Origin: Anthopleura xanthogrammica
Taxonomy: Eukaryota > Cnidaria > Anthozoa > Actiniaria > Actiniidae
Direction of reading: 5' to 3'
Length of the DNA: 64,000 nt
NCBI GenBank assembly: GCA_964019055.1
Contig: OZ025208.1
Coordinates: 11,901,597 to 11,965,596 of the forward strand
Below, piece after piece: positions 9,077 to 19,600 of the stretch. The notes under the pieces were generated by a model that did no database searches, was not told the DNA's origin, and saw only the letters and a program-made list of their open reading frames with translations. The translations under genes and the position numbers were made by a program. Within the stretch, counting starts at the first letter, position 1; every line of letters starts with the position of its first letter.

Positions 9077-9875
9077 TTTTTGGATGATTTCCGAATATGC
9101 AGTACTTTAGATCAGAAACGTTTTTCCTCAATTTGTGCGTGGCCAACATCGCGCATATTTCGTTCCATGTGCTTTGGCATCAGTTACCCGATTTCAAGTT
9201 TCACTTCTCGGGTTTGTGTTGTTTTATTTATCAATTTATCATGCCAAACTCTACTTTATTCGTAGCTGGAAGTATTCATCAAGGGGACGAACGCTTTAGT
9301 GAGATTTCCAGGGGAAGGCAATGTTCGTTCATGAGTTTTTGTGCCGTTTTGTGCGCTCAATCGTGTTCGATCTCACAATGGAAGGCTTCCACAGTCGATC
9401 AGATATTAACAGAAGGAGACGAAATGTACTTGGATGCTCTTGAAAGACGCTGACCTGTCTGCCTGATAGAGCTAGTTGTCTTCGCGCATTGACACAAACA
9501 AAACAAATCAATCGCCCAACGAGGCACAAACGAAAAACCAATCACCTATTATGGTGACAAATACTGACAGTTACTGTTGTTACTGTTCTTATAGTTATCA
9601 AAGAGCACACGGACATGATGGAAATAAATATATTCCACTTTAAGTTTATCTTGTTACTGTTGTTATATTCCATGGTATTTATTATTGCCACCACTTCTAT
9701 CTAATAGCAATAAATATTGCGTGACATATCTCCGCTATCAGCCTACTACTACTTGATTATGATCATTTGCTGTAACTCCAGTAGGCATTGCTATAAAAGG
9801 GAGGTTCTCATGATCACTTCATTCATCACAAAATTCACTTCGTCGCAGCAATTCACTTTCATTATGAAACCGCTA
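9077..9875. other. Promoter-bearing block present in unit 2 and absent from unit 1
   Basis: Comparison of unit 1 (3455-3475) with unit 2 shows about 800 bp present only here and in units 3 and 4. The block ends just before the shared TATACCAATAATGC and contains the TATA box. It is either an insertion in the ancestor of copies 2-4 or a deletion in copy 1. I see no terminal repeats or target duplication. Confidence 0.7.
9792..9799 (+). promoter_or_regulatory. TATA box of NLR copy 2
   Basis: TATAAAAG is followed by GGAGG, a canonical TATA box, with initiator-like TTCATTC about 27-33 bp downstream (about 9819-9825). This predicts a leader of about 160 nt before the ATG at 9984. Confidence 0.6.
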
Positions 9876-9942
9876 GTATACCAATAATGCATTTCGATGT
9901 AGTACGGCCATCGCCTTGATTGAGTACATATTAAGCCATATA

Positions 9943-9980
9943 ATCAGGGAGGTGTGAAAAATCCCTCACATCTCCCTGAT
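9943..9980 (+). promoter_or_regulatory. Start-codon hairpin, NLR copy 2
   Basis: The 38 nt are identical to the hairpin before copy 1: 15-bp stem, 8-nt loop, ending 3 nt before the ATG at 9984. Confidence 0.7.
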
Positions 9981-9983
9981 ATA

Positions 9984-12900
9984 ATGGAGAATCTAAAGGA
10001 GTTTTTGCTTCCAAAACGATTCAGCGGCTACGGATACATTGTGGCCATTCTAACTGCATTCGCTGGGGTAATCTTTGGAGTCATAACGAGTATTAGAACG
10101 ACCGAAATACGACAATTTCACTGCAACAGCCATGGTATTCTTGCCGACAAGAACTTCTTGACAGCCAAGTGTTTTAATCAATACGAGCAACATTACAATG
10201 CGCCTCTACCACTGTATGGCTTTGTTCTTCTCACTTTTGCTACTTTAGTGCTTATCTGCATCATTTATTCCTGGTGTTGTGTGAAATCCCGAGTTGATCA
10301 AGTCGAAGAAGCATGCACGCCGAACCCGGAAAACCCTCGGCGTACTCCAGTAATACGAACTCGCTATATCTTCTGGTCATATTTGATTCAGTTATTGGTG
10401 CGATTTGGTTTTGGGGCTTTCTTTGCATCATTACAATTAACAGGACTCTATCCTTCGAACTTTCCGTCACAATTTCATTGCCAGTGGAATCCAAAACGAA
10501 CAGCAAATACTGCAAACTTTAATGTAACGCATTCTAATTCATCGTTACTAATTATAAACTGTGAAAACTCGATTGCCAGAGAGAAAACTGTTTGGGCAAT
10601 GGTCGTGTGGATTTTGCACATAATCTTTGCATGTCTTGTGTTATTGGAAGCGTTTTATCTTCTCGCAAGAGCTTGTCATGCAAAGACTTTCATGAGAGAT
10701 CCTGAATTCTGCCAAAGACATCTTTTCAAAAGAAGTAGTGTTCCTTTAGTGCAGGAGGATTTTATTGAACTTTTACAAGATCGAATGATTGAGCAGACAG
10801 AGTATCTAGAACCGCTGATTCCCTTAGATCCAGAGGAAGGTGACACGAGGAAAGCAATAGATGATATTTACATTGATCTGATTATAAGTCCTGGCAGAGT
10901 CACGCATGATTTCCACAGGTCAAAGAACAGACACGAGCTCTTGGACGTCTATATGAAAGCACCAGAATCTTCTGTTAAAATTAACAATGTCGATGAGCTT
11001 TTTCTTTTTAACGGCGAGTCGTATCACATCATACTTGTCGTCGGTCGCCCAGGAATTGGAAAGACGTCGTTGTGCACGAAAATCATTCGGGACTGGTGTA
11101 AAGGCAAAGCACTTAAACAATTCAAGTATGTGTTTACATTTAGATTTAGACATTTGAATACTGAAACAGTCACGAAAATGTCCCTCAGGCAATTTCTCAG
11201 TAAAGCGGAACACTCATCAGGGACAATAGACTCTAGTCTTTTGCAAAATATTGCTGAAAACCCGAAATCCGTTTTAATTATTTTTGATGGGTTTGACGAG
11301 TATAAACATCGTGAAAACTTGATGAAGGACCAGTTAGAATTCAGTGGATCAAATGGATTGACCGATGAAATTCCAGTCACTGCTCTTTATGTCAAACTTT
11401 TGCAAAAGAAACTGCTCTCTGGAGCTACGATCTTGACAACTTCAAGACCAAATACTGTGGACACTCTGAAAATGTTCCGTTTTGAGAGAGTAGCTGAAAT
11501 CCTGGGATTTACTTCAAAGAAAATCCAATTATATGTTGAGAAGTTTTGCAAAGATGATACAGACACAGGAAGCAGTATATGGCAGCACATAGAAAGAAAT
11601 GTCAATCTACTATATCTGTGTTACATTCCAGTCACTTGTTGGATTGTCTGTTCGTTATTAGAAGATTGCATTAAAACGCAAAATGCTGGCTCCCAAAACT
11701 TTGCTCTACCAACCACTCTCACTGATGTCTACAAAGGAGCATTAAGGCTCTTTTTGTTTAAACATAATCCAGAATATCAACATCAAACTTTAACAGATCA
11801 TTATCAAAACGATGCATTTTTAGATTCAATTGAGAATGCACTCTCTAAACTTGGATTGCTAGCAAGAAAAGGAATCGATGAGAGACGATTGGTTTTTGAA
11901 AAGGAAGAGGTTCAAGGATTAGAAAACTGTGGCCTGCTCAACTGTATGCCAAGTAAAGAAAATTCTCGTTTTGGATTTGTTCAGCCACCACAGTATTGCT
12001 TTATTCATTATACACTTCAAGAATTTCTTGCTGCAAGATACATTGCAAAAATACCTGACCCTGATGAAGTAGCTCAGTTTATTGAATCTAAAGTCCATGA
12101 TGCAAATTGGCATCTTGTAATTCAGTTTATAACAGGACTATTGCAAGATCGGCAGTTTGCTGCTAAAGTTGCTGAGTACCTTATAAGCATATTTTGTGAC
12201 TCTGTGATTGCAACAACTAGAAAAGAAACACTTTTACTAATGCTAAAGTGCTTTTATGAGTTGAACTATGAAAATGTCACAATCAGAGCTGCCACGAAAT
12301 TTACCTCTAACGATAAATTTAACAATCATGTAGATTTATCTAACATCGATGTAGCACCTGTTGATTGTACTGCCATTGTGTATGTTTTGAGATACTGTGG
12401 ACCTCCATTACATTCACTTGACATTTCTGGTAACCACTCTTTTGGTGCCCATGGTTGCTCAGAGCTTACCAAGATATTCAACAGAAGAGAATATAACCAA
12501 AGAAATGATCAAGGTGCATTAAACCTGTGTGATGAAACCTGTCATCTCACTCAGTTGAACTTGAACTATAACCAAATAACTGATGAAGGTGTATTACACC
12601 TGAGTGATGCACTCAAAAGTGAAAACTGTCATCTCACCCAGTTGCAATTGATACATAACCAAATAACTGATGAAGGTGTATTACACCTGAGTGAAGCACT
12701 CAAATGTGAAAACTGCCATTTCACCCAGTTGAACTTGAGCAATAACCAAATAACTGATGAAGGTGCATTACACCTGAGTGATGCACTCAAATGTGAAAAC
12801 TGTCATCTCACCCAGTTGAACTTGAGATATAACGAAATAACTGATGAAGGTTTATTACACCTGAGTGATGCACTCCAATGTGAAAACTGTCATCTCACCC

Positions 12901-13976
12901 AGTTGAACTTGAGCAATAACCAAATAACTGATGAAGGTGCATTACACCTGAGTGATGCACTCAAATGTGAAAACTGTCATCTCACCCAGTTGAACTTGAG
13001 ATATAACGAAATAACTGATGAAGGTTTATTACACCTGAGTGATGCACTCAAATGTGAAAACTGTCATCTCACCCAGTTGGAATTTTACAGTAACGAAATA
13101 ACTGATCAAGGTGTATTACACCTGAGTGATGCACTCAAATGTGAAAACTGTCATCTCACCCAGTTGAACTTGAGATATAACGAAATAACTGATGAAGGTG
13201 CATTACACCTGAGTGATGCACTCAAATGTGAAAACTGTCATCTCACCCAGTTGAACTTGAGATATAACGAAATAACTGATGAAGGTTTATTACACCTGAG
13301 TGATGCACTCAAAAGTGAAAACTGTCATCTCACCCAGTTGGAATTTTACAGTAACGAAATAACTGATGAAGGTGTATTACACCTTAGTGATGCACTCAAA
13401 TGTAAAAACTGTCATCTCACTCAGTTGGAATTGACCAGTGACCAAATAACTGATCAAGGTGTATTAGACCTGAGTGATGCACTCAAATGTGAAAACTGTC
13501 ATCTCACCCAGTTGGAATTGAGCAGTGGCCAAATAACTGATCAAGGTGTATTACACCTGAGTGATGCACTCAAATGTGAAAACTGTCATCTCACACAGTT
13601 GGACTTGAACAGTGACCAAATAACTGATCAAGGTGTATTACACCTGAGTGATGCACTCAAATGTGAAAACTGTCATCTCACCCAGTTGAACTTGAGCAAT
13701 AACGAAATAACTGATCAAGGTGTATTACACCTGAGTGATGCACTCAAATGTGAAAACTGTCATCTCACACAGTTGGACTTGAGAGGTAACGGAATAACTG
13801 ATCAAGGTGTATTACACCTGAGTTATGCACTCAAATGTGAAAACTGTCATCTCACCCAGTTGGACTTGAGAGGTAGCGGAATAACTGATCAAGGTGTATT
13901 ACACCTGAGTGATGCACTCAAATGTGAAAACTGTCATCTCACCCAGTTAACTGTCAACTTTTCCAGTTTGATTTGA
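9984..13976 (+). CDS. NLR copy 2: four-TM domain + NACHT + 16 LRRs, 1330 aa
   Basis: The architecture is that of copy 1 with three more LRRs and a second extracellular loop five residues longer. Cysteines are at 47, 63, 166 and 193. Loop 2 carries two N-glycosylation sequons (NVT and NSS), which supports its extracellular placement. Walker A is at about 354-362, Walker B near 431-439, and LRRs run from residue 853 to about 1316. The first ATG after an in-frame TGA (9921-9923) is at 9984. The gene has its own TATA promoter and a leader with short upstream ORFs. The NACHT and helical region is identical to copy 1, while the N-terminal region and spacer match copies 3 and 4, so the gene is a mosaic. 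The likely role is nucleotide-dependent oligomerisation on sensing a ligand through the LRRs. A channel function for the N terminus is inference. Confidence 0.9.
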   Translation: MENLKEFLLPKRFSGYGYIVAILTAFAGVIFGVITSIRTTEIRQFHCNSHGILADKNFLTAKCFNQYEQHYNAPLPLYGFVLLTFATLVLICIIYSWCCVKSRVDQVEEACTPNPENPRRTPVIRTRYIFWSYLIQLLVRFGFGAFFASLQLTGLYPSNFPSQFHCQWNPKRTANTANFNVTHSNSSLLIINCENSIAREKTVWAMVVWILHIIFACLVLLEAFYLLARACHAKTFMRDPEFCQRHLFKRSSVPLVQEDFIELLQDRMIEQTEYLEPLIPLDPEEGDTRKAIDDIYIDLIISPGRVTHDFHRSKNRHELLDVYMKAPESSVKINNVDELFLFNGESYHIILVVGRPGIGKTSLCTKIIRDWCKGKALKQFKYVFTFRFRHLNTETVTKMSLRQFLSKAEHSSGTIDSSLLQNIAENPKSVLIIFDGFDEYKHRENLMKDQLEFSGSNGLTDEIPVTALYVKLLQKKLLSGATILTTSRPNTVDTLKMFRFERVAEILGFTSKKIQLYVEKFCKDDTDTGSSIWQHIERNVNLLYLCYIPVTCWIVCSLLEDCIKTQNAGSQNFALPTTLTDVYKGALRLFLFKHNPEYQHQTLTDHYQNDAFLDSIENALSKLGLLARKGIDERRLVFEKEEVQGLENCGLLNCMPSKENSRFGFVQPPQYCFIHYTLQEFLAARYIAKIPDPDEVAQFIESKVHDANWHLVIQFITGLLQDRQFAAKVAEYLISIFCDSVIATTRKETLLLMLKCFYELNYENVTIRAATKFTSNDKFNNHVDLSNIDVAPVDCTAIVYVLRYCGPPLHSLDISGNHSFGAHGCSELTKIFNRREYNQRNDQGALNLCDETCHLTQLNLNYNQITDEGVLHLSDALKSENCHLTQLQLIHNQITDEGVLHLSEALKCENCHFTQLNLSNNQITDEGALHLSDALKCENCHLTQLNLRYNEITDEGLLHLSDALQCENCHLTQLNLSNNQITDEGALHLSDALKCENCHLTQLNLRYNEITDEGLLHLSDALKCENCHLTQLEFYSNEITDQGVLHLSDALKCENCHLTQLNLRYNEITDEGALHLSDALKCENCHLTQLNLRYNEITDEGLLHLSDALKSENCHLTQLEFYSNEITDEGVLHLSDALKCKNCHLTQLELTSDQITDQGVLDLSDALKCENCHLTQLELSSGQITDQGVLHLSDALKCENCHLTQLDLNSDQITDQGVLHLSDALKCENCHLTQLNLSNNEITDQGVLHLSDALKCENCHLTQLDLRGNGITDQGVLHLSYALKCENCHLTQLDLRGSGITDQGVLHLSDALKCENCHLTQLTVNFSSLI
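12540..13931 (+). repeat. 87-bp LRR-coding tandem repeat, 16 units (copy 2)
   Basis: There are sixteen 29-codon units. NLSNNQ and NLRYNE units alternate at positions 3-6. The RGN/RGS pair that sits at positions 4-5 in copy 1 is at positions 15-16 here. Confidence 0.95.
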
Positions 13977-13992
13977 TATATTAGAAAATGCT

Positions 13993-14032
13993 TGTTCAAG
14001 GTGCTTTACACTTGAGTGATGCACACGAATGG
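13993..14032 (+). pseudogene. Decayed LRR remnant after the copy 2 stop
   Basis: Same remnant as after copy 1, 17 nt past the stop codon and identical in sequence. Confidence 0.7.
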
Positions 14033-14559
14033 GAAAGGTGCGCTTGTAGAGAAAACGGATCAAGGTTTATTATTACAGCCGATAATTTAATTACCTTGAC
14101 ATGTTAAACATAACCTACATGTACATAAGAAAATCAGTGTTACATTACTATGTTCCTGTCTCACATTGTGTTCTTTACAGACATGCTGCATTCAGCAATG
14201 TTTATGAATGTATAGACTTTTACTGTCTGGTGTAGATTGCATAGCATACAATGAATTTAGTGGTGACACTCATGACACACAGAAGCTAATCATAAGTAGT
14301 ACTAGTGTTATAGCTAGTTTTAAGAATTTATAAAAAACTAAGGGTTTGTAAATCATTTCGAAATATATGATATAGTAAGCTTAATTTTTAATGATAAAAA
14401 TGTTTTCACTAAAAAAAACTTGTTCAGGTGCAAATATATATAATTTAATTTAGATATGTATCTTGTATTTGTTTCCAATACTGAAATATTGAAATAATTA
14501 ATGGACAGTTATTTTCGTTTCAGTTGCTAATGCATGTCGTAGGTTTGTACATTGAGACG

Positions 14560-15234
14560 TTTTAGGAAGCCCTTTCAGTGCTAATCAATCAATAGGAATT
14601 ACAACAGGTGGATGGATTTCCGACAATACATTTCAATAAAGATTTGGATCAAAACAAGCCTACTTCAGAAACAAAACTCGCACCTCAGTTATACCATTAA
14701 ACTATTATAACTCAAATCTATAATTTATAAATGATTATTAGTATCGTTTTGGGAAGCTCTCTCAGTTGAGTTACAACAGTTGAATTAGATTTGTGAGAAT
14801 ACACGTCAATAAAGATTTTGATCTAAACCAGTCTACTTCAGAAACAAAACTTGCACCTTATAAAATTAAACTATTATAAAATGAATTGATGATTTATAAA
14901 TGATTATTATTATCGTTTTGGAAAGTCCTCTCAGTTGAGTTACAACAGTTGAATTAGATTTGTGAGAATACACGTTAATAAAGATTTTGATCAAAACAAG
15001 CCCAACTCAGAAACAAAAATGATGCACCTTATAAAATTGAACTATTATAAAATAAGTTGATGATTTATGAATTATTATTAGTATCATTTTAAGGAAGCCC
15101 TCTCAGTGCTAAGCAATCAATAGGAATTACAACAGGTGGGAAGATTTCCGACAATACACGTCAATAAAAATTTTTGATCAAAACAAGCAAACAAGCCTAC
15201 ATAAAAACAAAACAATAAAAAAACGTGCACCTTA
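14560..15234. repeat. ~175-bp minisatellite, 4 copies (unit 3)
   Basis: Same four-copy minisatellite as in unit 2, shifted by exactly 6682 bp. Confidence 0.8.
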
Positions 15235-16473
15235 AACGATTGTAAAAAAATATTTATAAGTTACACAATGATGATGATGATAATAATAATAATACGTTTT
15301 TAACATCTCTTACATTATTTATTAGTTTTTTATTATTTGTTTATTATTATTATTTTATCATTAATGTCATTATTTCTTAGTGGTGGATTTTTTCAGCAAA
15401 TACCCATCAAAACTCGCTGAAACTTCATACAAGAGTCTAAAATAAACAGAATGACACAACCGATAAGTCGACAATCTTTAATTTGCAAATTTCCAAATAA
15501 AATACGGCATATTCTGAATCCCCATACATCCTCTTACAAATGTATTGAGCTTGGGTTGCCTGTGATATAAAAAGTTTAAACACGGAGATTGAACTAAGAA
15601 TCTAAGAGATTGATGTATTCTGTAGCAAATGACTCGTATTCAATCTCGTACCCAGACTGAGTCCTCCAGCGCCTTCCTGTTTCGTCATCAGCGACTTGTA
15701 AGACGCCAGCCCGCTGACCAAAAAGCTGGAGGATTCTGGGCTCGAGGTTGAGAGGTATTTTTTGGATGATTTCCGAATATGCAGTACTTTAGATCAGAAA
15801 CGTTTTTCCTCAATTTGTGCGTGGCCAACATCGCGCATATTTCGTTCCATGTGCTTTGGCATCAGTTACCCGATTTCAAGTTTCACTTCTCGGGTTTGTG
15901 TTGTTTTATTTATCAATTTATCATGCCAAACTCTACTTTATTCGTAGCTGGAAGTATTCATCAAGGGGACGAACGCTTTAGTGAGATTTCCAGGGGAAGG
16001 CAATGTTCGTTCATGAGTTTTTGTGCCGTTTTGTGCGCTCAATCGTGTTCGATCTCACAATGGAAGGCTTCCACAGTCGATCAGATATTAACAGAAGGAG
16101 ACGAAATGTACTTGGATGCTCTTGAAAGACGCTGACCTGTCTGCCTGATAGAGCTAGTTGTCTTCGCGCATTGACACAAACAAAACAAATCAATCGCCCA
16201 ACGAGGCACAAACGAAAAACCAATCACCTATTATGGTGACAAATACTGACAGTTACTGTTGTTACTGTTCTTATAGTTATCAAAGAGCACACGGACATGA
16301 TGGAAATAAATATATTCCACTTTAAGTTTATCTTGTTACTGTTGTTATATTCCATGGTATTTATTATTGCCACCACTTCTATCTAATAGCAATAAATATT
16401 GCGTGACATATCTCCGCTATCAGCCTACTACTACTTGATTATGATCATTTGCTGTAACTCCAGTAGGCATTGC

Positions 16474-16481
16474 TATAAAAG
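16474..16481 (+). promoter_or_regulatory. TATA box of NLR copy 3
   Basis: TATAAAAG in the same promoter block as copy 2, about 190 bp before the ATG at 16666. Confidence 0.6.
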
Positions 16482-16624
16482 GGAGGTTCTCATGATCACT
16501 TCATTCATCACAAAATTCACTTCGTCGCAGCAATTCACTTTCATTATGAAACCGCTAGTATACCAATAATGCATTTCGATGTAGTACGGCCATCGCCTTG
16601 ATTGAGTACATATTAAGCCATATA

Positions 16625-16662
16625 ATCAGGGAGGTGTGAAAAATCCCTCACATCTCCCTGAT
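16625..16662 (+). promoter_or_regulatory. Start-codon hairpin, NLR copy 3
   Basis: Identical 38-nt stem-loop ending 3 nt before the ATG. Confidence 0.7.
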
Positions 16663-16665
16663 ATA

Positions 16666-19600
16666 ATGGAGAATCTAAAGGAGTTTTTGCTTCCAAAACG
16701 ATTCAGCGGCTACGGATACATTGTGGCCATTCTAACTGCATTCGCTGGGGTAATCTTTGGAGTCATAACGAGTATTAGAACGACCGAAATACGACAATTT
16801 CACTGCAACAGCCATGGTATTCTTGCCGACAAGAACTTCTTGACAGCCAAGTGTTTTAATCAATACGAGCAACATTACAATGCGCCTCTACCACTGTATG
16901 GCTTTGTTCTTCTCACTTTTGCTACTTTAGTGCTTATCTGCATCATTTATTCCTGGTGTTGTGTGAAATCCCGAGTTGATCAAGTCGAAGAAGCATGCAC
17001 GCCGAACCCGGAAAACCCTCGGCGTACTCCAGTAATACGAACTCGCTATATCTTCTGGTCATATTTGATTCAGTTATTGGTGCGATTTGGTTTTGGGGCT
17101 TTCTTTGCATCATTACAATTAACAGGACTCTATCCTTCGAACTTTCCGTCACAATTTCATTGCCAGTGGAATCCAAAACGAACAGCAAATACTGCAAACT
17201 TTAATGTAACGCATTCTAATTCATCGTTACTAATTATAAACTGTGAAAACTCGATTGCCAGAGAGAAAACTGTTTGGGCAATGGTCGTGTGGATTTTGCA
17301 CATAATCTTTGCATGTCTTGTGTTATTGGAAGCGTTTTATCTTCTCGCAAGAGCTTGTCATGCAAAGACTTTCATGAGAGATCCTGAATTCTGCCAAAGA
17401 CATCTTTTCAAAAGAAGTAGTGTTCCTTTAGTGCAGGAGGATTTTATTGAACTTTTACAAGATCGAATGATTGAGCAGACAGAGTATCTAGAACCGCTGA
17501 TTCCCTTAGATCCAGAGGAAGGTGACACGAGGAAAGCAATAGATGATATTTACATTGATCTGATTATAAGTTCTGGCAGAGTCACGCATGATTTCCACAG
17601 GTCAAAGAACAGACACGAGCTCTTGGACGTCTATATGAAAGCACCAGAATCTTCTGTTAAAATTAACAATGTCGATGAGCTTTTTCTTTTTAACGGCGAG
17701 TCGTATCACATCATACTTGTCGTCGGTCGCCCAGGAATTGGAAAGACGTCGTTGTGCACGAAAATCATTCGGGACTGGTGTAAAGGCAAAGCACTTAAAC
17801 AATTCAAGTATGTGTTTACATTTAGATTTAGACATTTGAATACTGAAACAGTCACGAAAATGTCCCTCAGGCAATTTCTCAGTAAAGCGGAACACTCATC
17901 AGGGACAATAGACTCTAGTCTTTTGCAAAATATTGCTGAAAACCCAGAATCCGTTTTAATTATTTTTGATGGGTTTGACGAGTATAAACATCGTAAAAAC
18001 TTGATGAAGGACCAGTTAGAATTCAGTGGATCAAATGGATTGACCGATGAAATTCCAGTCACTGCTCTTTATGTCAAACTTTTGCAAAAGAAACTGCTCT
18101 CTGGAGCTACGATCTTGACAACTTCAAGACCAAATACTGTGGACACTCTGAAAATGTTCCGTTTTGAGAGAGTAGCTGAAATCCTGGGATTTACTTCAAA
18201 GAAAATCCAATTATATGTTGAGAAGTTTTGCAAAGATGATACAGACACAGGAAGCAGTATATGGCAGCACATAGAAAGAAATGTCAATCTACTATATCTG
18301 TGTTACATTCCAGTCACTTGTTGGATTGTCTGTTCGTTATTAGAAGATTGCATTAAAACGCAAAATGCTGGCTCCCAAAACTTTGCTCTACCAACCACTC
18401 TCACTGATGTCTACAAAGGAGCATTAAGGCTCTTTTTGTTTAAACATAATCCAGAATATCAACATCAAACTTTAACAGATCATTATCAAAACGATGCATT
18501 TTTAGATTCAATTGAGAATGCACTCTCTAAACTTGGATTGCTAGCAAGAAAAGGAATCGATGAGAGACGATTGGTTTTTGAAAAGGAAGAGGTTCAAGGA
18601 TTAGAAAACTGTGGCCTGCTCAACTGTATGCCAAGTAAAGAAAATTCTCGTTTTGGATTTGTTCAGCCACCACAGTATTGCTTTATTCATTATACACTTC
18701 AAGAATTTCTTGCTGCAAGATACATTGCAAAAATACCTGACCCTGATGAAGTAGCTCAGTTTATTGAATCTAAAGTCCATGATGCAAATTGGCATCTTGT
18801 AATTCAGTTTATAACAGGACTATTGCAAGATCGGCAGTTTGCTGCTAAAGTTGCTGAGTACCTTATAAGCATATTTTGTGACTCTGTGATTGCAACAACT
18901 AGAAAAGAAACACTTTTACTAATGCTAAAGTGCTTTTATGAGTTGAACTATGAAAATGTCACAATCAGAGCTGCCACGAAATTTACCTCTAACGATAAAT
19001 TTAACAATCATGTAGATTTATCTAACATCGATGTAGCACCTGTTGATTGTACTGCCATTGTGTATGTTTTGAGATACTGTGGACCTCCATTACATTCACT
19101 TGACATTTCTGGTAACCACTCTTTTGGTGCCCATGGTTGCTCAGAGCTTACCAAGATATTCAACAGAAGAGAATATAACCAAAGAAATGATCAAGGTGCA
19201 TTAAACCTGTGTGATGAAACCTGTCATCTCACTCAGTTGAACTTGAACTATAACCAAATAACTGATGAAGGTGTATTACACCTGAGTGATGCACTCAAAA
19301 GTGAAAACTGTCATCTCACCCAGTTGCAATTGATACATAACCAAATAACTGATGAAGGTGTATTACACCTGAGTGAAGCACTCAAATGTGAAAACTGCCA
19401 TTTCACCCAGTTGAACTTGAGCAATAACCAAATAACTGATGAAGGTGCATTACACCTGAGTGATGCACTCAAATGTGAAAACTGTCATCTCACCCAGTTG
19501 AACTTGAGATATAACGAAATAACTGATGAAGGTTTATTACACCTGAGTGATGCACTCCAATGTGAAAACTGTCATCTCACCCAGTTGAACTTGAGCAATA

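Larger units (their letters stand above)
7295..9983. other. Spacer between NLR copies 1 and 2
   Basis: The spacer holds the LRR remnant, the likely 3' end of copy 1 (AATAAA at 7953-7958), the junction CTAGTT at 7632, a four-copy minisatellite (7878-8552), and the promoter block (about 9077-9875). The leader of copy 2 has short upstream ORFs at 9864-9887 (7 codons) and 9887-9919 (10 codons, overlapping as TAATG), plus a bare ATG-TAG at 9897-9902. Small ORFs here show no coding features. Confidence 0.65.
13977..16665. other. Spacer between NLR copies 2 and 3
   Basis: I found no difference from the preceding spacer: junction CTAGTT at 14314, four-copy minisatellite at 14560-15234, promoter block at about 15759-16557, and the same short upstream ORFs in the leader. 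Confidence 0.7.

Noticed and set aside
9097..9453. 118-codon ORF in the promoter block, also at 15779-16135 and 22461-22817
   Set aside because: Identity across three copies only reflects the recent duplication. It is absent from unit 1, lacks a recognisable domain, and overlaps other equally long frames.
12540..13931. CENCH motifs as cytochrome-c haem sites
   Set aside because: The LRRs are predicted cytosolic, where covalent haem c attachment does not occur, and the motif is explained by the LRR frame.
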